Source: Microcoleus vaginatus HSN003 (GTDB lineage: Bacteria; Cyanobacteriota; Cyanobacteriia; Cyanobacteriales; Microcoleaceae). From it: a DNA stretch of 64,000 nucleotides. The DNA lies in contig NZ_CP031705.1 in assembly GCF_022701255.1 (NCBI RefSeq), forward strand, positions 3,658,001 to 3,722,000. Reading direction: 5' to 3'. Shown here in pieces: positions 28,436 through 36,669 of this stretch. Below the pieces are notes generated by a model. The model saw only the letters and a program-made list of their open reading frames with translations, did not search any database and was not told the origin of the DNA. The position numbers were made by a program, and so were the translations under genes. How positions within the stretch are numbered: the stretch's first letter is position 1; every line of letters begins with the position of its first letter.

Positions 28436-28456
28436 GGACACGGCAGTGCCGTGTCC
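28436..28456. repeat. Dispersed palindrome GGACACGGCAGTGCCGTGTCC
   Basis: Two 10-base arms around a single base, preceded by TTGCATCGGAATTATAT. Near-identical copies are at 30546-30568 and 47238-47258, and a degraded one is near 33431. It could act as a terminator for the GH39-like gene. Confidence 0.5.
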
Positions 28457-28473
28457 CTACAAATATATAGATT

Positions 28474-28773
28474 TTAGCTGGGATTATTCAAAGATTTTTG
28501 CACAGATTCCAACCACTCTCGGACTGTTTGATTTTCGGATTGTGGGTCGTAGTAACACCCTAATTCATCGAGGATGAATGCTTCTAAATCGGCTGGGGCG
28601 ATCGGCATTTCTAGCAGTTGGCTGAGCTCTTGCGATGCAGCTTCAACACTTGCGGGCGGTTCGCTGCTGCGGTAGTTGTTCACTACATTGCTCGGAGTGT
28701 CAGCTTCTAATGGCCAGTCTTGGTGAAAGTAGGAACTGAAAAATTGGGTTAAATGAGGAAATTGATTGATCAT
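28474..28773 (-). CDS. Immunity protein for the RNase A-like toxin (CdiI type)
   Basis: A 99-residue acidic protein starting MINQFPHLTQFFSSYFHQDW at 28773. A longer open frame reaches 28947, but its first 58 codons merely overlap the toxin gene in another frame. The ATG overlaps the toxin stop as ATGA (28770-28773), indicating translational coupling. The FHQDW near the N-terminus and the DLEAFILDELGCYYDP plus TVREWLESVQ segments recall the contact-dependent inhibition immunity family (Pfam CdiI_2, from memory). It should bind and block the toxin in the cytoplasm, since it has no signal peptide, protecting producer and siblings. Confidence 0.7.
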   Translation of the reverse strand: MINQFPHLTQFFSSYFHQDWPLEADTPSNVVNNYRSSEPPASVEAASQELSQLLEMPIAPADLEAFILDELGCYYDPQSENQTVREWLESVQKSLNNPS

Positions 28774-29309
28774 TGGGGATAGGCTGTGAGAATAAAGTAT
28801 CCGGGAGGTAAGTTGGCGCTGCGCTGGAGGACGATTCTCAGGCGAGATGTCGAAGTTGCTTTCGATGCGCGGCGACGCAGGGTAATGCCAATTATTCTGT
28901 TGGCGTTGTAGTCGATCGTATAACGATTGCCTCGACTTTTCACCCAAGAGTCGATCGCACTTTGATTTCTGTTCATTGCTTCTGCAATAGCCGCTTCGGC
29001 GACGGAACGATCAGTAAAGGAAGATGCGGCAGAAATTCTCGTTTCGCTTGCGAGTCGCTGTGCTAGTTGTGCTTCTGTTTTGCCAACGTGTCTCTCTAAA
29101 GTGTGTCCTCCTGCTGATTCGTGAAAGTCTAATCCGCCGCCCGGTATGTTGGGTACAAAAGCTACCGTGGTTTGTGGTATGGTTGAGATTTCCCGTGCAA
29201 CAACCGTGGCGTAAACACCAGGTATAGCCGATTGGAATAATATAATTATTGAGGCGATCGCACAGAGGATACCTAAAAACTTTTTTAGGCGATCGAGTTG
29301 ATTTTTCAT
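28770..29309 (-). CDS. Secreted RNase A-like toxin (CdiA-CT type, stand-alone)
   Basis: A 179-residue protein with a Sec-type signal peptide (about 9-34, IASIIILFQSAIPGVYA). The rest matches the bacterial RNase A-like toxin domain found at the C-terminus of some CdiA proteins: GGGLDFHESAGGHTLERHVG, SSFTD, AIDSWV and a final FILTAYP. H74, R85, T175 and Y177 have the same spacing as the residues I remember as the active site of the Yersinia kristensenii toxin (His175, Arg186, Thr276, Tyr278). It is not fused to a large CdiA exoprotein. It is immediately followed by the overlapping immunity gene. Likely activity is RNA cleavage in a target cell, but the delivery route is unknown. Confidence 0.8.
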   Translation of the reverse strand: MKNQLDRLKKFLGILCAIASIIILFQSAIPGVYATVVAREISTIPQTTVAFVPNIPGGGLDFHESAGGHTLERHVGKTEAQLAQRLASETRISAASSFTDRSVAEAAIAEAMNRNQSAIDSWVKSRGNRYTIDYNANRIIGITLRRRASKATSTSRLRIVLQRSANLPPGYFILTAYPQ

Positions 29310-29665
29310 TGCTGTTGAAGGTCTTTCTTATATTTAGTATAGGTCTTGGCTGTTTTTTTGTCTATTTCTTAATCGACTCTTAGTAAGTTAGAAATTGCGC
29401 TGTATTCAAATATACTGTCCACAGTACCCACCCTCCTCTTAGTTAGAAATTGCGCGCAGCATTTAAATACAGGGTGTGTACGGCACCCCCTAGGATTATT
29501 CCTAAATACACGGTGTCCACGGATCACCCTACGATTATTTATAATAATTCGTGATTTCTGGCGTTTACAAAGCTTCACTCACTATGAGAAAATGTTAATA
29601 ATTCTTTGAAATAATCCCTGATGATTGATGATAAATTAATTTATCATCTTTAAAAATGTGACAAA
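29310..29665. repeat. Intergenic region with imperfect tandem repeats
   Basis: Two copies of TTAGAAATTGCGC (29388-29400 and 29438-29450) start ~50-base units. Two further copies share AAATACA.GGTGT..ACGG..C.CCCTA.GATTATT (about 29464-29540). These are diverged direct repeats between the toxin promoter side and rfbF. No gene is visible. Confidence 0.5.
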
Positions 29666-30439
29666 ATGCAACTGGTTATCCTAGCTGGCGGTCTCGGTAC
29701 TCGTCTCAGAGAAGAAACAGAATTTCGTCCCAAACCCTTAGTTGAGGTGGGGGGGCACCCAATTATTTGGCACATCATGAAAATCTATGCACACTACGGT
29801 TTCCAAAACTTTATTGTGTGCTTGGGCTATCGCGGCAACATGATTAAAGAATATTTCCTCAATTATGAAGCCATGAACAATGACTTTACTATCTGTCTGG
29901 GACGCCAAAATGCCATCACTTATCACGAGGAACATCTGGAACAAGATTTTAATGTTACCCTGGCTGAAACTGGCGCGGCAAGCATGACAGGAGGGCGGGT
30001 AAAACGGATCGAAAAATATATCGATCGCGATAATTTCATGGTGACATATGGCGATGGAGTAGCTGATGTCAATATTGACGCCTTGCTCGAATTTCACAAG
30101 TCTCACGGGAAGCTGGCCACTGTCACCACATTTCGTCCGATTTCTCGCTTTGGAATTTTGGATGTAGACAGCGATAGCCGCGTAGTTCAATTTTCTGAAA
30201 AACCTCAAGTTGACGGCTGGATCAGTATTGGATATATGATATTCAACCGCCGGGTATTTGAGTATTTGGGGGGAGATGATTGTATTTTAGAACAAGAGCC
30301 GATGCAGCGTTTGGCCGCAGACGGACAATTGATGGCTTACCGTCATGAGGGCTTCTTCTTTGCGATGGATACTTTTCGAGAATACAAGTATTTAAACGAA
30401 CTTTGGGATGAAGGAAAGGCTCCTTGGAAAGTTTGGTAG
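29666..30439 (+). CDS. rfbF: Glucose-1-phosphate cytidylyltransferase
   Basis: A 257-residue nucleotidyltransferase with the sugar-nucleotidylyltransferase signature LAGGLGTRLREETEFRPKP at the N-terminus, then VEVGGHPIIWHIMKIYAHYG, a YGDGVADVN metal site and FSEKPQVDGWISIGYM. The length and signature match RfbF, which makes CDP-glucose from CTP and glucose-1-phosphate, the first step toward CDP-linked dideoxy sugars of surface polysaccharides. No rfbG/rfbH genes follow in this window, so the later steps must be encoded elsewhere. It fits the glycan-assembly genes upstream. Confidence 0.93.
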   Translation: MQLVILAGGLGTRLREETEFRPKPLVEVGGHPIIWHIMKIYAHYGFQNFIVCLGYRGNMIKEYFLNYEAMNNDFTICLGRQNAITYHEEHLEQDFNVTLAETGAASMTGGRVKRIEKYIDRDNFMVTYGDGVADVNIDALLEFHKSHGKLATVTTFRPISRFGILDVDSDSRVVQFSEKPQVDGWISIGYMIFNRRVFEYLGGDDCILEQEPMQRLAADGQLMAYRHEGFFFAMDTFREYKYLNELWDEGKAPWKVW

Positions 30440-30545
30440 TGAGTTAGTTTTGAGGCGGGCTTTTAGGCTCGCTTCATAAGAATTTGAATAAATATAAGGC
30501 CGATTATACGTTTATAAAGTACACCCCGCCAGCGAGCGAGTAGTA

Positions 30546-30568
30546 GGGACACGGCAGTGCCGTGTCCC
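30546..30568. repeat. Dispersed palindrome, copy of the 28436 element
   Basis: GGGACACGGCAGTGCCGTGT and CCC form an 11-base-arm palindrome, matching 28436-28456. It lies in the gap before the acyl-CoA dehydrogenase-like gene. Confidence 0.5.
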
Positions 30569-30596
30569 TACGTCTGCTATAAAATAATTATAAAAA

Positions 30597-31661
30597 ATGG
30601 ATTCCCAAGAAATTCTCAACAGCACAGAAACTTACCTACAAAAGTGCGTTGCACCCCACGCGGAAATTATCGACAGCGACTCGGAAGCGCTGAAAACAGC
30701 AGTTGCTGGATTGGAAGATCGATCGCTCTTAGCATTGCGAGTTCCCCAAAAATGGGGCGGCGCTGAAATTACACCGGAGATTTTTTACAAATATCAGGAA
30801 TTGACGGCTCGATATTCCGGCGCTTTGTCTTTCCTGCAAACTCAGCACCACAGCGCAACTGCCATGCTTGCCAACAGCGACAATGAAATGCTAAAAAGCA
30901 GATACTTGCCCGCGATCGCCCAAAAAGAGTTACGCTTGGGTATTGGGTTTTCGCATTTAAGGCGATCGGGCGATCCGGCCGTCACTGCAACTCCCACAAA
31001 AGCGGGCTATTTACTGTCAGGAAAAGTTCCTTGGGTAACAGGTTTTCGCTTGTTTCAAAAGTTTATTGTAGCGGCTGTACTTCCTGACAATCGCGCCGTT
31101 TTCGGTTTAGTGCCTTTTGCCAATATTGAACGCGAATCGGGTAAAATAGCTTTTAGCGAAATCATGCAGCTAATCGCCATGAACTCGACTAATACTGTGA
31201 CAGCCACTCTCGATAATTGGTTGCTGCATGAATCGGAAATAATTTCAGTTAAACCTGTCGGCTGGATTGCGGAAAACGACAGCAAAAATATACTGAATTT
31301 TGCTCCGGGTACTTTTGGCTGTATTCGAGCCGGATTGGATGTAATTGCAGCCGCGGCCGCTGCTAAGAATTCACATTTTATAACGGCGGCTTGCCAAAAA
31401 CTAGAGCAAAAGCTCGATCGGCTAAAAGAAAATTTCCAACAATCTCAACATAGCTCGAAAGCAGAACAATTAGCGCTGCGAGCTCAAGCCATTGATTTAG
31501 CGGTGCGTTGCGGGCACGCTGCGGTTGCAGTTTCTAGCGGTGCTGCTAACGGTGCGGTACACCCGGCCGGGAGAGTTTATCGAGAAGCTTTGGTGTACAC
31601 TGTTTCCGGGCAAACAAAGGATGTGATGGAAGCAACGCTCGATCGACTAATCGAATTTTAG
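30597..31661 (+). CDS. Acyl-CoA dehydrogenase family protein
   Basis: A 354-residue flavoenzyme-type protein. The all-helical N-terminal domain (LRVPQKWGGAEITPEIFYKYQELTARYSG is split across residues ~45-75), the FSHLRRSG loop, a central beta domain starting GYLLSGKVPWVTG, and a helical C-terminal domain with AGRVYREALVYTVSGQT are consistent with the acyl-CoA dehydrogenase/SfnB-like fold that binds FAD. I cannot confirm the catalytic base, and cyanobacteria mostly lack beta-oxidation, so the substrate may be a different organic compound. The next gene, a cyclase-family protein, lies 84 bases downstream on the same strand. Confidence 0.78.
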   Translation: MDSQEILNSTETYLQKCVAPHAEIIDSDSEALKTAVAGLEDRSLLALRVPQKWGGAEITPEIFYKYQELTARYSGALSFLQTQHHSATAMLANSDNEMLKSRYLPAIAQKELRLGIGFSHLRRSGDPAVTATPTKAGYLLSGKVPWVTGFRLFQKFIVAAVLPDNRAVFGLVPFANIERESGKIAFSEIMQLIAMNSTNTVTATLDNWLLHESEIISVKPVGWIAENDSKNILNFAPGTFGCIRAGLDVIAAAAAAKNSHFITAACQKLEQKLDRLKENFQQSQHSSKAEQLALRAQAIDLAVRCGHAAVAVSSGAANGAVHPAGRVYREALVYTVSGQTKDVMEATLDRLIEF

Positions 31662-31682
31662 ATTTTAGATTTTAGATTTTAT
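31657..31682. repeat. Short tandem repeat TTTTAGA
   Basis: Three consecutive copies of TTTTAGA directly at and after the stop codon of the dehydrogenase-like gene. The same heptamer in reverse complement occurs near 43584. Confidence 0.5.
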
Positions 31683-31745
31683 ATTGAGCTCGCAGAAGGT
31701 CCAAAACTCAACTGTGTTTAATAAATAATAGATATATTTAACCTG

Positions 31746-32477
31746 ATGACAAACAACTTTAAGTCAAATAACTTAAAAACGATCGCCTATAGCACAATTG
31801 TAGACTTAACCCATGCAATTCACCCAAATATTCCCATTTGGCCAGGAGATCCAGCGACAGAAATTGCCCCAGTCGCTCAAATAGAAACAGACGGGTATTT
31901 CCTGCGAAAATTCTCAATGGGAGAACACAGCGCCACTCACATCAACGCACCCAACAGCTTTTATGCAGAAGGCGCCAGCATTGATAGTTATTCCCCGCAG
32001 TCGCTTGTTTCCCCCGCAATTACGATCGACCTCCGCCAGCAAAGTCTTGCCAATCCCGACTACACTTTAACAATTGATGATATATTGGCTTGGGAACGGC
32101 AGCACAAACTTATAGAACCGGGAAACATAGTTTTATTGTATACTGGCTGGCAAGAAAAATGGGATGACGAGCGAGCATTTTTCAACCGAGACGATCGCGG
32201 AATTTGCCACTTTCCCGGATTTGGCAAAGCAGCAACTCAATTTTTGCTAGAAGCACGCTCGATAGCCGGAATTGGCACCGACACCCACGGAGTCGATACC
32301 GGGCGAGATGAAAGTTTTGTGGTTAATAAATTGGTATTGGAAACGCAGCGAATAGTGCTGGAAAATCTGGCAAATCTCGACTTGTTACCGGCGGCTGAAA
32401 TCACTTTAGTTATCGGAATATTGCGCCTTTTAGGAGGTTCCGGCTCGCCTGTGTCAGTGTTAGCTTTTGTTGCTTAA
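31746..32477 (+). CDS. Cyclase family protein (kynurenine formamidase-like)
   Basis: A 243-residue metal-dependent hydrolase of the cyclase/KynB superfamily. Visible are VDLTHAIHPNIPIWPGDP near residue 18, the metal-binding HSATHINAP motif (family consensus HxGTHxDxP), GNIVLLYTGW and the GTDTHGVDTG segment. Members include arylformamidases of tryptophan breakdown and many enzymes of unknown substrate; no kyn genes are nearby. The protein is soluble. It is followed by a long inverted-repeat element at 32496. Confidence 0.85.
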   Translation: MTNNFKSNNLKTIAYSTIVDLTHAIHPNIPIWPGDPATEIAPVAQIETDGYFLRKFSMGEHSATHINAPNSFYAEGASIDSYSPQSLVSPAITIDLRQQSLANPDYTLTIDDILAWERQHKLIEPGNIVLLYTGWQEKWDDERAFFNRDDRGICHFPGFGKAATQFLLEARSIAGIGTDTHGVDTGRDESFVVNKLVLETQRIVLENLANLDLLPAAEITLVIGILRLLGGSGSPVSVLAFVA

Positions 32478-32495
32478 TGCGGTAAAACTTACATC

Positions 32496-32602
32496 TTGCA
32501 CTATTCTCAATAACAGGCAAGATGCCTGTTCCACAAAGAGTGAATTTTCTTGTGGAACAGGCATCTTGCCTGTTCCTAAACAGGTAATTGAGAATGGTGC
32601 AA
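32496..32602. repeat. ~107-bp inverted-repeat (MITE-like) element
   Basis: The outer ends TTGCACTATTCTCAAT and ATTGAGAATGGTGCAA are inverted with one mismatch. The inner arms are ACAGGCAAGATGCCTGTTCC (from 32513) and GGAACAGGCATCTTGCCTGT (from 32554). It could fold into a long stem-loop in RNA. Related arms occur at 47128 and near 27029 (GGGCAAGATGCTCATTCC). Confidence 0.6.
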
Positions 32603-32653
32603 TATCTCAGGTAAAATTAGATTGAGAGAAGTCCAGTAAAAACAATAAGATTA

Positions 32654-33400
32654 ATGACAGAACTGCCCAAGGATCTCAACGAGGCGATCGCCCAATCCCG
32701 CATTGCAACCGCCGCCGCCCTCTCGGACGGCCAAACTCTACTGCAAGTCGAATTAGTATTTCCAGAAATCGCCCTGCAAGCACAGTCTATCACCGAACAA
32801 TTTCTCCCAGAATTTGAGGAAATCTACCCCGGACTAAAAGTCTTTTTTCCCGACACCGGTGCGGCCGCCCTCGCGCGCCGCGACTGGGGAGAAACACCGT
32901 TTAAAGTCACTGATTTGGGCAGCAGTCGCACTCCTGTTGAAGATAAAATAGCGCCGGAAGATCAACTTTTCCTCCTGATCAATCCAGCCGCCGTAGAAGT
33001 TGCCCAAGTCGAAAAACTTTACATAGCTGCGGCCGGTCGCCCCGTAATTATACTCAACCCGCGCCTGGAAGATGTTGCCACCATAGGTATAGGCTATGCC
33101 GGCCGCCAATTGCGCGATCGATTTCTCAGCAAAATCGAATCCTGCTACTACATCAGACCCCTAGACACTGCAGCTTTATTCCGCTGCTACCCCCAATCCT
33201 GGCAAGTTTGGCTGGAAAAAAACAACCAATACGAACTAATTTCTGAAACCGCCCAAAAACCCGTCGGAGACCAGTTAGAGCGGATTTTAGCCGCTTCTCT
33301 CCCAAGCCCAGATCCTGACTCCACCGCACCTGCAAAACCCGTAAAAAAGAAAGGTTTTTTGGCAGAACTCCAGACATTCCTCAAAGCTTTGACTCAGTGA
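32654..33400 (+). CDS. DUF1995 family protein
   Basis: A 248-residue soluble protein of the phototroph-typical DUF1995 family: N-terminal LPKDLNEAIAQSRIATAAAL followed by LQVELVFPEI, a nucleotide-binding-like LFLLINPAAVEVAQVEKL and RPVIILNPRLED, and a C-terminal FRCYPQSWQVWLEKN. A Pro/Lys-rich spacer (about 220-230) precedes the last helix. The family is conserved in cyanobacteria and chloroplasts, and some plant homologues are plastid proteins. The molecular function is not established as far as I recall. Confidence 0.85.
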   Translation: MTELPKDLNEAIAQSRIATAAALSDGQTLLQVELVFPEIALQAQSITEQFLPEFEEIYPGLKVFFPDTGAAALARRDWGETPFKVTDLGSSRTPVEDKIAPEDQLFLLINPAAVEVAQVEKLYIAAAGRPVIILNPRLEDVATIGIGYAGRQLRDRFLSKIESCYYIRPLDTAALFRCYPQSWQVWLEKNNQYELISETAQKPVGDQLERILAASLPSPDPDSTAPAKPVKKKGFLAELQTFLKALTQ

Positions 33401-33806
33401 CAGCAGTTTTCAATTCTCTGAAATACGCCCAGGACACGGCCAGGCGCCGTGCCCCTACCGGATATTTGTACTTCGCTCAAATTAAAACTGCCATAATATC
33501 GTTTCCGTTTGCATCGATATTGTTCAAATGTCCAAACAGTCAACAGTCAACAGTCAACAGCGTTGCCCTGAGCGAAGTCGAAGGGTCAACAGTCATATCG
33601 AAGAGTGCAACCGGAATTGATATAACTTGCCTGTGTTTCTATCAATAGCTACGCAAACAGAGACTGGCGAGCTTTACACGACATTTATACAAAGCAGTAT
33701 AATGGGTGACACCCCTCCACCGTAAAAGAGGGGAGGCAAATAGCAGCAAAATCAGATGCTATAAGCTAGAGGTTGGGGTTTTGAGTCAGGGAAGCGGATA
33801 AACACA
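33401..33806. repeat. Intergenic repeats (degraded palindrome and tandem CAACAGT)
   Basis: Contains a degraded palindrome (GGACACGGCCAGGCGCCGTG at 33432), CAACAGT heptamers repeated four times with an inserted CCTGAGCGAAGTCGAAGG (about 33538-33596), and copies of the TTGCATCGATATTG and CAACCGGAATTGATAT motif that accompanies palindromes elsewhere. No gene is seen. Confidence 0.5.
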
Positions 33807-34568
33807 ATGGAGCACCGGCGCATTGTTATCGGGGACGTACACGGGCATTACGACGGCTTAATGACCCTGCTAGAGGCACTTGCCCCCAGCTCGAACGATC
33901 GCGTCTATTTTTTGGGAGACTTAATTGATCGTGGCCCCAAAAGCGCTCAGGTATTAGATTTTGTGCAGCAAAGTCCCTACCAAACTCTGCTGGGCAACCA
34001 CGAACAACTGATGCTGGAGGCTTTGTCGGCGGTGCCGATGGATATGCGAGCGTGGCAATCTTGGCTCTACAGTGGTGGCGATGCGACAGTAGCGAGCTAC
34101 AGAGATACAGGGATGATGCCGTACAAACACTTAGAGTGGCTGCAATCGCTCCCCACGTACCGGGACTTAGGGGACATCTGGCTGGTTCACGCCGGCGTTG
34201 ACCCCCATCTGTCGATCGAGGAACAATCGATCGAACAACTGTGTTGGATTCGCAGGGAATTTCACACCATGTCGAAACCCTATTTTCCCAATAAATTAAT
34301 TATCACTGGTCACACGATCACCTTTACCTTTCATGGGGTCAGACCGGGCGAATTAGTCAGGGGCGAAGGGTGGTTGGATATTGACACGGGTGCTTATCAT
34401 CCGAAAAGCGGCTGGCTTACAGGACTTGACCTCAGCTACCGCAGAGTTTATCAAGTAAATGTATTTAACAATCAAGTCCGAATTTTGCCGTTTGACGAAG
34501 TTGTCAGACAATTGAAGCAGCAGCAGATTGCACCCCCGGAACCTGCGATCGACCCTGTTGTTCAATAG
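33807..34568 (+). CDS. PPP-family metallophosphatase (Ser/Thr phosphatase / ApaH-like)
   Basis: A 253-residue calcineurin-like phosphoesterase with all signature motifs in order: GDVHGHYDG (about residues 8-16), GDLIDRGPKS (about 37-46), LLGNHEQLML (about 62-71), the HAGVD segment and GHTITF. This metal-binding set defines the PPP family. The enzyme may dephosphorylate proteins or, like ApaH, cleave dinucleoside tetraphosphates; the sequence alone does not decide. It is followed by a large inverted repeat. Confidence 0.88.
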   Translation: MEHRRIVIGDVHGHYDGLMTLLEALAPSSNDRVYFLGDLIDRGPKSAQVLDFVQQSPYQTLLGNHEQLMLEALSAVPMDMRAWQSWLYSGGDATVASYRDTGMMPYKHLEWLQSLPTYRDLGDIWLVHAGVDPHLSIEEQSIEQLCWIRREFHTMSKPYFPNKLIITGHTITFTFHGVRPGELVRGEGWLDIDTGAYHPKSGWLTGLDLSYRRVYQVNVFNNQVRILPFDEVVRQLKQQQIAPPEPAIDPVVQ

Positions 34569-34593
34569 CAGTGTTAAATCAATTTGTAGTTTT

Positions 34594-34654
34594 AGGGTAC
34601 GTCAGTTTAAGTTCGATTTATTAAATCGAACTTAACCTGCTTCTGACGTACCCT
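34594..34654. repeat. 61-bp nested inverted repeat
   Basis: AGGGTACGTCAG (34594-34605) pairs with CTGACGTACCCT (34643-34654). Inside, TTAAGTTCGATTTA and TAAATCGAACTTAA (34607-34635) form a second nearly perfect stem. It lies 26 bases after the phosphatase stop and before the convergent protease gene, so it may terminate both. Its size also fits a miniature mobile element. Confidence 0.6.
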
Positions 34655-34679
34655 AGTAACTGGATTTATTTTTTAAGGA

Positions 34680-34768
34680 ACCGCGAAGACGCGTTAGCGA
34701 AGCGGCGCGTTAGCGCTAGAGCGCGAAGTAAGAAAAGAGAAGGGAAGAGAAGAGAAAAGAAGAGAGTG
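34680..34768. repeat. Repeat cluster and polypurine tract
   Basis: Interleaved GCGAAG / GCGTTAGCG units (34684-34730) of a dispersed cyanobacterial repeat, then an almost pure purine tract made of AAGAGAA and GGAAGAGAAG units (34729-34767). No coding potential is seen. Confidence 0.5.
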
Positions 34769-34787
34769 TCTGACTGATTTACGTTTG

Positions 34788-35639
34788 CTACGAACCTAGA
34801 AGTCTGCGGATTTCTAGCCTGTAATCCTCATTATTCAAGCCTTCACCGCTAGCAAGCTCCGGATCTATAGCCTGTGAAATAGCAGCAATACGATCGCCAG
34901 TTGCCGGGTGAGTGCTCAAAATGCTCGGAGGAGAAGGCTTGTTGAGCAACTTTTTCATAAAATCAACCATCCCAGATTGAGCGTAGCCTGCTCGCCCCAT
35001 AGTTTGCAATCCCAACTGATCGGCTTCATACTCAGCTTGGCGACTGTGGGGGCGCCGCAAAGCCAATTCCACCCCAATCTGAACCGCCTGAGATCGATCG
35101 AGCCCAGTTGCCGAAGCTACACCTGAAGCTATGGCCATTTGACGCATTTGTTGAATCGCGTGGCGAGCATTAATGTGAGCGATTTCGTGGGCGATCACAC
35201 TGGCCAATTCTGCCTCATTGTCCGCCGCTGCCATTAAGCCTTTATTGACATAAACAAAACCGCCCATAGTTGCAAAAGCATTAATCGCGTCGTCGTCAAT
35301 CACTTGAAAAGTATAAGGAATATTTGGGCGACTGCTTTCTTGAGCGAGTCGTTGACCGATGCGGTTGATATATTCTGTAGTGTCCCGATCGCGGTCAATC
35401 TTAAACTGGCTGTTCGTTAACTGCTGATTAATTTGTCGGCCAATAGCCACCTCTTGGCGATCGGACATATTCGACAATTGAATAACTTGAATGCCTCGAA
35501 AAATAAGTTCAGGCAAAGAAAATGCTTGAGTCGGTTCTGGGGAAACCACCCAAATACCCGCAGCCACCATCAGGGACAGAAACAGATAAATCCCCCTACC
35601 ACAAGTACGCCGGCAAGTCAACCAAAAACTTTTTAACAT
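34788..35639 (-). CDS. M48 family metalloprotease
   Basis: About 283 residues from the ATG at 35639 (an upstream ATG at 35693 would add 18 residues). The N-terminus has a Sec signal or anchor (GIYLFLSLMVAAGIWVV). The zinc site HEIAH lies in VIAHEIAHINARHAI, with the third ligand Glu expected in QAEYEADQLGLQTMGRAGY. This is the BepA/Oma1/HtpX-like M48 group, and the RQINQQLTNSQF and VYVNKGLMAAADNEAELASV segments are typical. It probably acts in the periplasm in envelope protein quality control. Confidence 0.9.
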   Translation of the reverse strand: MLKSFWLTCRRTCGRGIYLFLSLMVAAGIWVVSPEPTQAFSLPELIFRGIQVIQLSNMSDRQEVAIGRQINQQLTNSQFKIDRDRDTTEYINRIGQRLAQESSRPNIPYTFQVIDDDAINAFATMGGFVYVNKGLMAAADNEAELASVIAHEIAHINARHAIQQMRQMAIASGVASATGLDRSQAVQIGVELALRRPHSRQAEYEADQLGLQTMGRAGYAQSGMVDFMKKLLNKPSPPSILSTHPATGDRIAAISQAIDPELASGEGLNNEDYRLEIRRLLGS

Positions 35640-35883
35640 GATTGATACGTGGGAGAAGTTAGATAAAATTTGAGGAAATACTCGAAAAGTCACTCAATAG
35701 GCAGACGTAATTTGAGGCTGCTTAGTTGCTATTCTAGCTTTTTGTCAATTTTTAACCGCCCCACCAGCTTCTGGGCGATCGGCAATTGGGCCACCAACCG
35801 CCCTCAACTGCCTTCTGCCTTATGCTTTAAGTGCCCAAGTCATGCGGATTTTGGGCTATCCTTGTGGTAATATCTTTTAGCTT

Positions 35884-35973
35884 CAGGACTTACACATCAA
35901 TAAAGTATGTCATTGCCAGCGGTAGCTCAGCAATAGCAGCATCTGTTTTTCATCGATGTCTGCGTAAGTCCTG
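35884..35973. repeat. MITE-like element upstream of the DUF4330 gene
   Basis: Perfect 10-bp terminal inverted repeats CAGGACTTAC (35884-35893) and GTAAGTCCTG (35964-35973) flank 70 bases without an ORF. The ends match those of the 18185 element. It lies 44 bases upstream of the next start codon and may carry or displace its promoter. Confidence 0.55.
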
Positions 35974-36017
35974 AGCTTGTAAACATACTCCTGTCGCTAT
36001 CAGTATAATAGGCGATT

Positions 36018-36542
36018 ATGAAAATTTTAGATTCTCAAGGCCGACTGTTCGGCAAACTCAGCATTCTAGACGTAGCTGCCGCTCTGATCGTACTGCTAGT
36101 TGCAGTCGGAATCTTCTTCTTTCCCGGCACTTCTGGCGGTTCCGTCGCCCAAGTCGGCACCAGTGTCAAACCTGTAGAGATTGATGCAATTGCGATCGGT
36201 CTTAAAGGGACAAACGTTCCAGATTTGTTCAAACCAGGTGATAAAATCAATGTGGTGATCCGCAATCAACCCTCCGGTCAGATTACCATCAAATCTGTCA
36301 AAACTCTCACCAGAACCCTAGCAGTTCCTCAGCCCAACGGCACTCTGAAAGCTCTCCCCGACCCCAGAGAAGAAGAATCTTTCAGCAAAAATATGATGTT
36401 TACCTTAGAGGGAAAAGGTCAACTTACTGAAAATGGCCCGGTTTTAGGTAATACGAAAGTCAAAATTGGCACTACGCTAGAGCTTGAAGGCAACAAGTAC
36501 ATTTTCAACGCCAGCGTTATCGACGTGCGAGTGAAAGAATAA
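36018..36542 (+). CDS. DUF4330 domain-containing membrane-anchored protein
   Basis: A 174-residue protein: a short cytoplasmic MKILDSQGRLFGKLSILDV, one transmembrane helix (about 21-36, AALIVLLVAVGIFFFP), then a soluble beta-rich domain. The DSQGRLFGKxSILD start is the hallmark of cyanobacterial DUF4330 proteins as I recall them. The function is unknown. It is followed by the insertion-sequence region. Confidence 0.8.
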   Translation: MKILDSQGRLFGKLSILDVAAALIVLLVAVGIFFFPGTSGGSVAQVGTSVKPVEIDAIAIGLKGTNVPDLFKPGDKINVVIRNQPSGQITIKSVKTLTRTLAVPQPNGTLKALPDPREEESFSKNMMFTLEGKGQLTENGPVLGNTKVKIGTTLELEGNKYIFNASVIDVRVKE

Positions 36543-36669
36543 TTAGTAGTCAGTTGTCAGTTGACAGTTGACAGTTGTCAGTGGTCATTGGTGTCAAATT
36601 CAGACTAAAATTCATGATAAATCTCGCTTCTAGCAGAGTCTAGATCCCCCCTAGCCCCCCTTAAGAAAG

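Noticed and set aside
28774..28947. N-terminal extension of the immunity protein
   Set aside because: It overlaps the toxin coding sequence in another frame, and the ATGA overlap at 28770-28773 gives a natural start.
29310..29665. CRISPR array
   Set aside because: Repeats are only two to three copies, diverged, and without uniform spacers.
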